Positions 13,826 through 28,000 of a stretch of 64,000 nt of DNA are shown here, in pieces; position 1 is the first letter of the stretch, and every line of letters starts with the position of its first letter. Origin of the DNA: Crambe crambe (lineage: Eukaryota > Porifera > Demospongiae > Poecilosclerida > Crambeidae). The notes under the pieces are model-generated. The model saw only the letters and a program-made list of their open reading frames with translations. It did not search any database and had not been told where the DNA came from. Location of the stretch: positions 2,232,001 to 2,296,000 of the forward strand of contig OZ004595.1 of assembly GCA_963924555.1 (NCBI GenBank), written 5' to 3'. The position numbers and the translations under genes are program-made.

Positions 13826-14206
13826 ACCATCAGCATTTTGTGCTGCTGGTGATAGGAAAATGACACATTATGCACTTTTGGGAAGTAAAACGACAGCTCA
13901 CTTATAGAGAGGCTGGTAAAGTGTCACTGCTTGTAGATGGGCAAAGTGGTTGTTGAATCACAGGGGTGGCGTGAATTATGTTTCTTGCCAGTTTGAGGTC
14001 AGGGGTTAGATATCTCACTGGATTTTGGTATGGGAATCAAATTAGACCATATCACACAACTTAGTAGGTTGTGGTACCAAACCAGTAAGATGAAGACTAC
14101 TATGTCAGTTATTAGAGACATGTCCACTGTATGCTTCCTTTATTAGGTGGGCTAACACTAAAGATTGAGCTACTGATAATATACTCACTTCTATGTATGT
14201 AGGTGT

Positions 14207-17200
14207 TTAAAATGCTTTAGCGGTTGAGATCTTGTCAGCCAGAACATAAAGCTTAATATCTTTAAGAACGTCAACTAATGTCTTCCAACTGACTGGCTGT
14301 AGACCAGCACCACTGAGCCACGATCGAAGTATCTCAAGGTTTATCGCATTTGGATTCTCCCTGTGTTTGTGAGTTATGGAGTCCACTTTAGCACCAGTTT
14401 TATCTTGAAGAAGCAGATAACCAAACTCCATGTAATGGACACTAATTTCTTCAGCAATATGGACATGTGAGCCATCACAACACTTGAACTTGATGAGAGT
14501 TGGGAGGGTGGGTTTGTCTGAGGGGGATAAACATATTTCATATAAGTGCTATAGTGGTAACTTTGTATCTATTTGATGCTCACCATCTAAGTCATTGCTT
14601 GTGGATGGATGACCAGAGGATGGTAAAGTGAAGCTGATAGTTTCACACTTTCCAATAACCTACAGGACAATAAATAGATGATAACAATGCAATAAGTTAA
14701 CACTCCATCCTTACCTGAGGGTCTCTATCACAGAATATGCTGTACTGACTCAAGTGACAGTGCAAGTCACTGTATGTGGCATGTTTAGAGTCTCTCCAGT
14801 CAACCAATACTTCAGATATGGCATCTGCAGAAAGCTTTAAATCTGCTGGTATGGTTTGTTCTTGTGTGAACATCATATACACAGTCCTGCCAGCCTCGTT
14901 AGAACAGATGCTCTTAGAAACGCGCCGCAAGTAATCATCCGTGATGACATTGTCTTTCTCTGAACAGTTGAACAGATGGTGAATATGAAAGTGAGAAAAT
15001 GGTTCAAAGGTGACCAACTTCTCTAATTCAATGCTCTCATGTTCAGGATCATCACACAGAACTAATTGTACTTGCTTACATATAGTGTGGGCTATAGATG
15101 GTAAGCTGTACAATGCAGTGTCTTCACACTCTTGTGGTGGGTACTGGATGTGATCAGGGTGACAGAAGGACTCTGAAACCTCTAGTGATGGACAGATGTC
15201 TGAAACTGCTGAGGTTATTACCTCGATCAAAGATGATCGATAGGAAATGTAATATGATGTTAAGTCTCGAGATGAGCTTATGCTCCGTAGCATTAGCACG
15301 ATTGCCTGGCATTGCTCAGTAACTTCAACAAGACACTCCAATCCTGATCCTGTTTTCCAGGAAATGCCATTTTTCCACACTGAACAACATCGCTGAATTG
15401 TTAGCGGTTCAAGAGAGAAACCTATCTTTCGTCTAGGCACTACAGAAAGAGGAAACTTGAAAGCAATTCGCAACTGCAACACTTGAAGAAATCGCAGAGT
15501 AAAAAAAAAATTTGCTTGTGTGGTTTCCATGATCCAACCACATTTATTGGAATAGTCACCATCGTCCTTCCAAATCTTCTCAGGCTTTTCAATGCTAACC
15601 AGTCCAGGAAAGAAAAAGTATCGTTGTGGATCTTTTGATTTGAGGTCATTCTCATTTAAAAGCTGCAAAATTACTTCATCGTTAATCTCTCGACAGAATT
15701 CCATGTGTGTGAGAAAACCTATCAGCATGTCTGGATCATGATGTGGAAAGTGTTTGACTAGACCAGAAAGAGTCACCACACCAGTGTTGGTGCTCAACCC
15801 CTTGAAATGCTGTCTGAAATGCTGAGGGGCAAATAGTGATCCATTCACTTCATTCAGAAGCACTTCTTTCTGGATGATCAACCAACTCTTCTCTATGTCT
15901 GATTTGTGCTTTATGAGGATGATGTGACCTTTATTGCTTAATTCTTCACACAGCCTCAAGATTTCCTTATCTTGCACAGGTAGAAGCTTAATAGGACTTT
16001 TTTCTTCAAATTTTGATTCAAATATGAAATCATCCCAATCTATGCCATCATCAGAGTCTGCATCAGTATAGGAAAGAGGATCTATTCCAGATTTGATCCA
16101 ATCTTCACTCAAAGCAAGAACTTCACTTGCTGTAATAGCAGGTTCGGATTTGAAGTTACCAAGGAGGAAAGCATAGAAACAGTGAAGGATGAAGTTCATT
16201 TTAGCTATGCCACACAACTCTTTGAAACTAGCACTGAGTTGGGAACGAAGTGACACTATCTTATCAGAGTTAGGCATTCGACAGTCCAGTGCAATCAATG
16301 AGACTGGTTCTAGCTGAAATCTTGTGGAATCTGAAGTTAAATATTTCTTGGTATTTTGAATTTTTTCTTCACTTTCCTCCACTGGAGATTGGTCAGCAAA
16401 GCTTAAAACTACAACCAAGTGAGGCCTTGTGCCCACTGATTCTGAAGGTGATTGACAATGCAAGAAATTCAACCAGTACAGGATATCCTGCTGGATATAT
16501 TCAAGGTCCTTCCTAATGTCCACTAACAAAAGGATGAGTGGAGGAGATGCAGACAATATAGTGTGTAGAATGGCTTCATGACTGGCATAATACTCACTAT
16601 GGCCAGCTAAATCATACCAGATTACAGACCCAAAGCTTTCACTCTCATGAGCTGAAGGAATTATCCCAGCAGTGAGTGCTTTAGCATGCACCATATCCTG
16701 ACAACCTTCACTCTCGAGAGCTTTGATGAGTGTGCTCTTACCAGTTCCATGTTTACCTATTACAATTATATTTAGTGGTGTTGGAGGTGGTTTTTCAGAA
16801 GAGTATGAATCAAAAAAATGTTTGTACGCGTTATAAAGGTACTGAGGGTTGGCACCATGCTCTACAAGAAGTTTTACAATTTCAGGACACTCTAATGATG
16901 TGTTCATTAGAGGAGTACAGTGAGCATTGTTCTGCATATCAACATTGACTCCTGCAACTGACACTAAATACTCCACAACATTAAAAGAGCCTTGATAGCA
17001 AGCTAAATGCAAAGGTGTGTCACCTTTCAAATTGGGGAAGTTGGGATCACTGCTCAAATCCTCACATAAGAATTTCACAACTTCTACATTACAATCACTA
17101 GTTCTACACACTTCATGTAAAGCTGTATTGCCTTCAATGGTCACAGCATTGGGATTAATACCACTGGTAACTAGTTTCACTTTATGGACATCACAATTGC

Positions 17201-20003
17201 GAGCAGCCAGATGGAGTGGTAGTTCATGGAATACATTCCTCACTGTTAAGTAGTCAACAAAGTTCGTCATCTCAACTAATCTTTCTATGAGGTAATCGTC
17301 ATCATTTCTTAATGCTATGTGCAAAATAGTGTCCTCATTTTGAGCTAACAGATCAAAGTCAGTTAAATTTTTTAGGTAGATTAATGCAGCTGATTTAATA
17401 CAACTGGATCTCTGTGGGCAACTTTCAGTGATAATAGAGTCCAAAGATAAAATTTCGTGTATCTTTTTTCCTGTTTTATTTTTTATGTTAACTGAGCAAT
17501 GCTTAGAACCCAATAACCATGATATCATATCATCCCTCATAGGATGATGCAAGCATACAAGATGGAGTGGCGTGTTTCCATCTATGTCTTGATGATCAAC
17601 ATCACAGTCCCCCAATAACTCCATCACTTCTAGTGAACATCCCAATCTACAGGCTATATGCAGAGGATATTCTTGTCTAGAGTTCATCTTGTTGAGATTA
17701 AAGTAGATGACACGAATCAAATGTTTCATCAGAGAATAACTACTCTGCCAATCGTATGATGCCACATGTAATATGGTGTCTCCTTCTATAAGACTAGTTG
17801 GTCTAGTGCAAGCAATACCATGTTCAGAGGTGAACTTACATAATAGAGTATACACCACATCACACTTGTCAATTCCATCTATTTGTGTGCATACATCACA
17901 TTCCCCAACCATCATCAAGCACAAGCATGTATCAAAGTCCTTGTTTCTAAATGCTTCTTCAAATAAAGTTCTTGAGTTTGACTCAGAAGTTCCAGCATTC
18001 AATAAAGTGAGGCCACACTGTTTAGATTTGATAGTGTGTTTGTTAGTCCTTAGTGACATAGATGCATATAATGAAGAACGACTTGTGTCAGCTTTTATGC
18101 CACATATATTCAAAGCTACATGATCAACAACACACTTTCTCTCTTCCACAAGAAACTTTACTATACCAGTGTCACTATTGCGACATGCTACATGGAGTGG
18201 TGTATTGCCGGCTTCATCTTGTCTGTTCACATCACATCCAACACTCACTAACTGAACTAGCTTTATATAATTACACTTATCATGTCTGTTCACATTCCAA
18301 TTCACTAATTGAGCACCATATCGGTGCTGGCAAGCAAGATGAAGGGGTAATTCCCCTTTGTTATTGGCCACATTAACATCACACTTTCTCTCTTCAACAA
18401 GATATTGTACTATGTCAGTGCTACCATTCTGACATGCCATATGAAGTGGTGCATTGCCAGCTTCATCTTGTCTGTTCACATCACAACCAACACTCACTAG
18501 CTTTATATATTTACACTTATCATGTCTGTTCACATTCCAAGTCACTAATTGAGCACCATATCGGTGCTGGCAAGCAAGATGAAGGGGTAATTCCCCTTTG
18601 TTATTGGCCACATTAACATCACACTTTCTCTCTTCAACAAGATATTGTACTATGTCAGTGCTACAATTCTGACATGCCATATGAAGTGGTGTATTGCCAG
18701 CTTCATCTTGTCTGTCCACATCACAACCAACACTCACTAACTGAACTATTTCTTTATCATATGTATGCTTACAAGCAAGATGCAGGGGTAATTCCCCTTT
18801 ATTATTGACCACATTTAAAAAATCACACTTTCTCTCTTCAACAAGATATCGTACAATGTCAGTGCTACCATTCTGACATGCCATATGAAGTGGTGTGTTG
18901 CCAGCTTCATCTTGTCTGTTCACATCACAACCAACACTCACTAACCGAACTATCTCTTTACCATATTTATGCTTACAAGCAAGATGCAGGGGTAATTCCC
19001 CTTTATTATTGACCACATTAAAATCACACTTTCTCTCTTCAACAAGATATCGTACAATGTCAGTTCTACCATTCTGATATGCCATATGAAGTGGTGTGTT
19101 GCCAGCTTCATCTTGTCTGTTCACATCACAACCAACAATCATTAACAGAACTATCTTTTTACCATATTTATGCTTACAAGCAAGATGCAGGGGTAATTCC
19201 CCTTTATTATTGACCACATTAAAATTACACTTTCTCTCTTTAATAAGATATTGTACTATGTCAGTGATACCATTCTGACATGCCATATGAAGTGGTGTGT
19301 TGCCAGCTTCATCTTGTCTGTTCACATCATAACCAACACTCACTAACTGAACAATAGTATTACTGTATTGATGCTTGCAAGCAAGATGCAGGGGTAACTC
19401 CCCTTTATTATTGGCCACATTAAAACCACACTTTTTCTCTTCAACAAGATATCGTACCATGTCAGTGCTACCATTCTGACATGCCACATGAAGTGGTGTG
19501 TTGCCAGCTTCATCTCGCCTGTTCACATCACAACCAACACTCACCATCTTCACCCTATCTAATGAATCCCTAGCACAAGCCACATGCAAAGGTAGTCCAT
19601 CTCCATACTCAGATATTACATCAGTACTTAGGCCTACTTCATTAATCAAATATTCTAGGATTGAGCTAACCTCTTCTTCAGTGCCACTATCTCTGTTACA
19701 AACTACATGGAGCAGTGCACCCCGATATCCATAGTCACTTTCCAAGTAGTCATTATCCCCATGACTCAGACTGCTGTATCCACCATAGATCCAATCATCA
19801 TAGATCCGACAACGGTGTCGAGTGTCAGTAGGATACTTGTACTTTTCAATGAGTGTCTTTATGTCGTCAAGAGACCCATAGTAGCACATGAAATGAAGAG
19901 CATCCGCGGCATAAGTTGGTATAGATCCTGGTTCAAATCTATTTATCATCTGCAGGACCTTACGAACATCACGGGCTTGTACAGCTTGTTCATAAGCTTC
20001 CAT
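14207..20003 (-). CDS. Gene 2: giant ankyrin / Roc-COR / Death-domain protein (about 1891 aa)
   Basis: Exons are 20003-14715, 14659-14584 and 14517-14207, with GTAAGG and GTGAGC donors, AG acceptors and compatible phases. The N-terminus (MEAYEQAVQ) lacks seven residues found after the Met in genes 1, 3 and 5, an in-frame 21 base deletion that keeps the start codon. Residues about 2-1060 are ankyrin repeats, in places spaced by an extra HDKCKYIKL-type insert. The Roc P-loop is GKHGTGKST near 1085, with DLAGHSEY after it; COR follows to about 1680. The linker exon is short (25 residues). The Death domain exon encodes the same 74-residue C-terminus as gene 5, residue for residue. That identity, with less similar ankyrin regions, points to recent conversion or duplication. 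Ligand and adaptor are unknown. Confidence 0.88.
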
Positions 20004-20050
20004 TTTGATATCACAAGATCACGTGTAACTTATTCAGAGGGCGGAGCTCG
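20004..20050 (-). promoter_or_regulatory. Putative compact promoter of gene 2
   Basis: A CACGTG E-box (20020-20025) and the conserved GAGGGCGG box (about 20037-20044) sit within 45 bp of the start codon. Genes 4 and 5 have the same pair at similar spacing, whereas genes 1 and 3 have ETS-like sites instead of the E-box. Function is inferred from conservation only. Confidence 0.42.
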
Positions 20051-20172
20051 TAATAATTGGTTTGTTTCATAAGCTACTAATTCTATTGAACATTAATGTC
20101 CAATGAGCCAACATCACATTCTGTGCAGCAGCAGGTGACATGAGCTGGATACGTGATGATCTGGACATAAGT

Positions 20173-20173
<1 letters not shown>

Positions 20174-20241
<68 letters not shown>
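20174..20241. repeat. (CA)34 microsatellite
   Basis: A pure CA run lies between the gene 2 promoter and the last exon of METAP2-like relic 2. Units 4 and 5 have only five to seven CA units at the matching place. Confidence 0.97.
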
Positions 20242-20242
<1 letters not shown>

Positions 20243-20280
20243 GATTAAGGCTACCAACAATTATTATGACTAAGTTCCAG

Positions 20281-21849
<1,569 letters not shown>

Positions 21850-23576
21850 CTACAGGACAAAAATAAAAATAAAGCAAGTTGGGTCTTCATTACGATGCAC
21901 CTCAAGCAGTGAATGTTTGTGTTATGAGAAAAGTTGGTAAAGGTCTTTAGTAGTACTAGCTAATCATTTAATCTGCTATATGGATACCCTTTACCAACTC
22001 AGTGCATAGATGCACCTCGATATACCTTAAACAGTCACTGGCAGCTGTAAGATTTCCACACAATGAATGTCAGAGTGATGCATGGAGAATATGGTGGATT
22101 GCAGTATGTTGAACAGGATTTGGATGATATGCACTGGGAGATAACAAACATGAATGACACAGTGAACAGATGAGATGGTTTGTTGACTTACAGCATAAGA
22201 AGTCTTCATGATCCATTGTTCAATGATCATTCCTGTGGTGGAACTGAAGTCCAGAACATATCCATTGTCTAGTGATCATTCTTGAAGTTAACAATTTGAA
22301 AGCTAGAGCATTCACACAGTTTGCCAGATGGCTGCAACCAGCTTTACTGAAGTTTACACATCTTACAATGTCCTCAGAAGGCATCAAGACATCACTAATC
22401 TGCTTCACCAAACTGTAGCAACTTGGGATCACATTTCAGAGCAGACACATCAGAAAGAGGTGGCTGGAATGGGAGTCAGTCAGGGAATGATTATTTGGTG
22501 GGTTGCTGACTATACTGCCAATACATTACTTTAAAGAGTAAATCCCTATCAATTAACAAGGTGAGCTAGGTAGCCATCCTTGGAGTATAACCCAAAGCAA
22601 GCATGCTCTCCCATGAAAGGTAAGACTACACACTATCCAATACGTCCACCAATGTACACACCCATGAATACATGATAAGGTATACACAACATGATAACAG
22701 ACCTATGAATACATGATAAGGTACACAAAGCAAACAGGACATTACATAACTGCATGTTTACAACTAAACCATGTCATGGCAATGACACTCACTCACCTTC
22801 TTTAATCAGTTCAAGGATCACTTGGATTTCTATGGTCCACTGAATAATGAATAACCTACAGTAAATAAAAGTGCCAAATTGTCTTACTGGGCAAACCAGT
22901 TACCTACAGGACAAACACATAACCAATTGACCTGTATGTGGTTTAACACAAACATTCAGTGTGGTTTTCCCTTGATATGTACTTATAAGGACATTGTGTA
23001 CATGAACACACACACAAAGAATATTAGCACTGACTCAAACACACACAGCACAGACTTGCAGTGAGTGTGGCATTACATGACATACCTGCATTTCTTACAT
23101 GTCACTGCCAGTGGGACTGACATCACATGGACTGGGGTGAGGACAGGAATGACACAGAGATGGTTTCTTGCAAGGTTAAACTATCTCTTTTGGTTATAAT
23201 GCATATTTGGTCTCTCCTATTCTTCATGTCTTTCCAGTGATTCCTTATACATATATAGAGGTGGCTGGAATGGAATCAGTTAAGGAATGGGAATCAGTCA
23301 AGGAATGGGGATCAGGGTTGAAGTCGAATTACAAATGCTGCAGCATGACCTTCCTATAAATCAAGGTCAGATAAAAATTGTCAATTAATAAGGTGGTGAT
23401 GAGGTATAGCTATAGTACATATCACGAAAGGTCAGAGTTCACAGACCACACACTATCAAATACACCCACCAATGAATACATGATAAGGTACACAAAAGCA
23501 ACCACCCACTGTGAATGCACTTAAAGAACCATGAATGCACACACCTGGTGTCTCTCAGACACAACATTATGCATTA

Positions 23577-23763
23577 CAGAGCTTATGATAACAACCTGAC
23601 ACTTGATATTTTCAGGCCAATATTGGCATATGTCTGGTCATTATTTGCTTGTCAGGACAAAAGTACTGGTCAAAATGCACACTGATGCAATGTCCAGTTA
23701 AATATTAGGCCTACAAACTATATATCATGTCTGGTCAATATCAATTTCTTATCATAAGCACTG
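23577..23763. mobile_element. Small inverted-repeat element (about 187 bp), copy in unit 2
   Basis: The ends CAGAGCTTATGATAA and TTATCATAAGCACTG are inverted repeats with one mismatch, flanked by CATTA on both sides. Equivalent elements occupy the same site in units 3 (38725-38911) and 4 (50407-50738). Units 1 and 5 have the empty sequence. The insertion thus dates a common ancestor of units 2, 3 and 4, or was spread by conversion. Confidence 0.75.
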
Positions 23764-24400
23764 CATTATGGTAACTGAGTCTTAGGTAAGGCAAACAATA
23801 TCACAATGCATGTCATTTCTGCTCACCCTAGTTGCCACACAACTTATAACTTGCCTCCTTCAATCAGTTAAATGGGTTTTCCAGGACCAATTGACCTACA
23901 GTAAACATTAAAATTAACTGACCTACAGGACAAAACACACAACCAATTGACCTGTATGTGGTTTAACACAAACATTCAGTGTGGTTTTCCCTTGATATGT
24001 ACTTATAAGGACATTGTGTACATGAACACACACACAAAGAATATTAGCACTGACTCAAACACACACAGCACAGACTTGCAGTGAGTGTGACATTACATGA
24101 CATACCTGCATTTCTTACATGTCACTGCCAGTGGGACTGACATCACATGGACTGGGGTGAGGACAGGTGGACTGGACACACACACAGGAGAACACTGCAG
24201 TCAATGGCTATCAAGAACACTTCTCACAGTAACTCCTGACAGAGATGTGAGCTGGTAGTATAACTGACTGATTGGATTGCATAATAGATCCACACAAGAA
24301 ACGAGAAAAATGCCTCAAGTTTGTTCACAATCATAGCACATTCAGTCGCTACTTGAAAACTGGGTACATGGCCTCCATGAGCACTGTATCAACAAATTAA

Positions 24401-24660
24401 CCAATCACGAAACAACCAACCAACCAACCCTTACAACCAACCATTATAAACAACCAATCTACCATTACAAACAACCAACCAACGATTACAAACAACCAAT
24501 CAACCAACAATTATAAATAACCAACAAACCATTACAAACAACCATCTAACCATTACAAACAACCAGTGACTCTCTATTATGCACACCACCACACCATTGA
24601 CCAGTTTGTCTGTCTGCTTGTCTGCCTGCCCAACCTCTGGACTGCCTGTCTGTATCTACA
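24401..24660. repeat. CCAACC / ATTACAAACAACC minisatellite plus CTGTCTG repeats, unit 2 copy
   Basis: Same composition and order as at 13519-13825, but with different copy number. It lies between relic 2 and the 3' flank of gene 3. Confidence 0.85.
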
Positions 24661-25036
24661 TTTTACGCTGCTGGTGATAGGAAAATGACACCTTTTGGGA
24701 AGTAAGCTGACAGCTCTTGGCTGGTAAAGTGGTTGTTGAATCACTACTTGTAGATGTGGTGAAGTGGTTGTCGAATCACTATTAGGAAATGGGGTAGCAT
24801 GAATTATTTCTTGCCAGTTCAAGGTCAGGGGTTGGAATTCTCACTGGATTTTGGTATGGGAATGAGACTATCACAAATTCTCCACACAATTTAGTAGGTT
24901 GTGGTACCAAACCAATAAGATGAAGGTCCACTGTATATATGCTTTCCATATTAGGTTGGTGGGCTAACACTAAAGAATTGGCTGATTGAACTAACAATGC
25001 ACTGACAATATACTCACTTCTATGTATGTAGGTGTG

Positions 25037-28000
25037 TTAAAATGCTTTAGCGGTCGAGATCTTGTCAGCCAGAACATTAAGCTTAATATCTTTAAGAACG
25101 TCGACTAATGTCTTCCAACTGACTGGCTGTAGACCAGCACCATTGAGCCACAATCGAAATATCTCAAGGTTTATAGCACTTGGATCCTTCATGTGTTTGT
25201 GAGTTATGGAATCCACTTTAGCACCAGTTTCATCTTGAAGAAGCAGATAACCAAACTCCATATAATGGATGCCTATTTCTTCAGCGATATTGACATGTGA
25301 ACCATCACAACACTTGAACTTGATGAGAGTTGGGAGGGTGGGTTTGTCTGGAGGGGGAGGGATAAAAAGAGGTATAATAATTATACAACCTGAAGTGATT
25401 GTCTATTTAATGCTCACCATCTAAGTCATATGGGTGGTCAAAAGAGGCTGCTGAATCACTGCTTGTGAATGGGCAAGAAACTGGAGAAGAAATTAATCTC
25501 ATTTTCTTTCTTACAGGTGGAGAAGAAATGTCTCTAGATGCTAAAGAGGTGCTGATTGTAGATGGGTGACCAGGAGTGGTTGTTGAATTACTGGTTGTAG
25601 ATGGGCGACCAGAGGTAGGTAAAGTGGTTGTTGAATCACTGCTTGTAGATGAGTGACCAGAGGCTGGTAAAGTTGTTGTTGAATCACTGCTTGTAGATGG
25701 GTGACCAGAGGCTGGTAAAGTGGTTGTTGAATCATTGCTTGTAGATGGGTGACCAGAGGCTGGTAAAGTGGTTGTTGAATCACTGCTTGTAGACGGGTGA
25801 CCAGAGGATGGTAAAGTGGTTGTTGAATCACTGGTTGTAGATGGGTGTCCAGAGGTTGGTAAAGTCTTTAGTTTCCTTTTCTTTTTTTCTGGTGGAGAAT
25901 AGATGTCTCTAGATGTTGATTCACATGCTGATGATGTGGAGATAACACTTGATGAATCACTACTTGTAAATGAGTGACCAGAGGCTGGTAATGTGGTTGT
26001 TGAATCATTGCTTGTAGATGGGTGACCAGAGGCTGGTAAAGTGGTTGTTGAATCACTGCTTGTAGATGGGTGACCAGAGGCTGGTGAAGTGGTTGTTGAA
26101 TCTCTACTTGTAGGAACCTATAATATAATATTATACAAATATCTGAAGGTATAATCACAGAGTTGGGATTTGACTAAATACCTTCTTTGCCATCACTGCA
26201 TGACCACATTTCTTCAGTGCAGTAGCAAGTCTGTCCCATGAAGCTTCTCTATTGTTATCAATCCAGTATGTGATGACATCCATTAACACTCCATCAGCAT
26301 TATGAGGATTGTTTACAGCAAATGTATGAAGTCGTTCCTGTGGTACATTCAGAAACACAACCAGCTGCCTAGCCTTGCTGGCAGAGAAACGTTCCTCTTT
26401 TAAGAATCTTATAACTTTGTTGGCTTCCAGGGGTAGGCTGGTTATATCTGGAGAAAAAATAAAGCGGCATTGGAATTTCATACAAATAGTACCACAGGCT
26501 GGTTTGTACTCAGCTAATAGATAATGACCCCTGCGCTCTGGTTGAGAATTGTAAATAGCAACATCAAGGTGTTTCAGAAGTGACCCTTCAATCACTCATG
26601 ATAGGAAGAGGAAGGTGAACTCAAAGAGAGCCAAGGTGATTTAAATATGATTCCAAGGCTCCATGTGAAAAAAAGGGCACAGAAAAATAATATTGTGGGG
26701 GTTCCACCATGCATCACAGTGATGGTCTTAGCTAATTGTCACATCTGGTGGCTCATATAGTTGTCATACCTTCTTTATCCCCAATTACTAGCTCCATCCG
26801 TGTGGAGTTCTTGGTTGTAACCTACTACTCTAATAAGTGCCCACTCTTCCTAGTATTATAATTAAACAAACTAAAAAAAGTACCTCGTTCATCCATTGCC
26901 TCATTCTCATCAGGGTTTAGTTGTCCTGTACTTTCCCTTGCACTTTGCCTCCCACCATCTTTGTCTCTTCCTAGAAAAGTAATTGTAGTTAAGAAGTGGA
27001 AAGTAACTACCATAGGGTCAAAGTACTCTGCTGTTCAATTCTGTGCCTTAATATCACATTAAAGAATTTTGATATTCTTGTGGCTATTAAAATACACCAC
27101 ATGAAAGAAAAAACCCATCAGAGTGGTGTTGCACCTCTAACACCCTTGAGTATTATACCACACATAATGTTCAGTATTATACCACACATAATGTTCATAC
27201 CTGGTTCATCCGTTGCCGCATGCTTGTCAGACTGTCGTTGTCCCACACTCTGCCTTGCATTTTGCTTTCCACCTTTGCTCACATTTTTGTTTCTTCCTGA
27301 ACATATTAAGTCATTAGCACACCCCATTCAAACTATAGTATTAAATTATACTCTTACTTTGTATCTTCTTTGCCATCACTGGATGACCACATTCTTCCAG
27401 AGCAGTGGCAAGTCTGTCCCATGAAGCTTTTCTATCTTTATCATTATCAATCCAGTAAGTGATGACATCCATTAACGCTCCATCAGCATTATTAGGATTG
27501 TTTACTGCAAAAGTATGAAGTCGTTCCTGTGGTACGTCCAGAAACACACCCAGCTGCCTAGCCTTGCCAGCAGGGAAATGTTCTTTAATTAAGAACTGTA
27601 AAAAACTGTTTGTAGATGGGTGACCAGAGGCTGGTAAAGTAGTTGTACAGCTTGTAGATGGGTGACCAGAAGCTGGTAAAGTGGTTGTACAGCTTGTAGA
27701 TGGGTGACCAGAAGCTGGTAAAGTGGTTGTACTGCTTGTAGATGGGTGACCAGAAGCTGGTAAAGTGGTAGTACTGCTTGTAGATGGCTGACCCAAGGCT
27801 GGTAAAGCACATTTCATTATTTCATACTTTCCAATAACCTATAGGACAATTAATAGATGATAACAATGCAATAAGTTAACACTCCATCCTTACCTGAGGG
27901 TTTCTATCACAGAATATGCTGTACTGACTCAAGTGACAGTGCAAGTCACTGTACGTGGCATGTTTAGAGTCTCTCCAGTCAACCAATACTTCAAATATGG

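Larger units (their letters stand above)
8692..13900. other. Long repeat-rich region upstream of METAP2-like relic 1
   Basis: No complete gene is supported here. The stretch shares blocks with the matching regions of the other units. One recurrent block contains ATTTCTTACATGTCACTGCC, followed by a CATCACATGGACTGGGG motif (near 10031, 12541 and 13221). Another contains AGAATATTAGCACTGACTCA. It probably represents decayed introns and 5' exons of the METAP2-like gene, expanded by internal duplications of about 0.7-2.5 kb, with microsatellites and small inverted-repeat elements inserted (listed separately). Confidence 0.55.
21850..25036. other. Repeat-rich region between METAP2-like relic 2 and gene 3
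   Basis: No intact gene is supported. A block containing ACACAAACATTCAGTGTGG through ACATCACATGGACTGGGG occurs twice (about 22921-23140 and 23941-24160), about 1020 bp apart, showing an internal tandem duplication. Degenerate copies of the possible METAP2-like upstream exon lie near 22798 and 23852. The last kilobase holds CCAACC repeats and a conserved flank that also lies next to genes 2 and 5. Confidence 0.6.

Noticed and set aside
25541-26158. Frames reading QQPLYQPLVTHLQ-type repeats
   Set aside because: They are alternative frames of the linker minisatellite. The Ser/Thr/Pro frame joins both neighbouring death-fold exons with correct phases.
26770-26821. Additional exon of gene 3 (ending GATAAAGAAG before GTATGA)
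   Set aside because: It resembles the exon at 63813-63876, but its phase does not fit the preceding cassette exon without a frameshift. The exon chain closes in frame without it.
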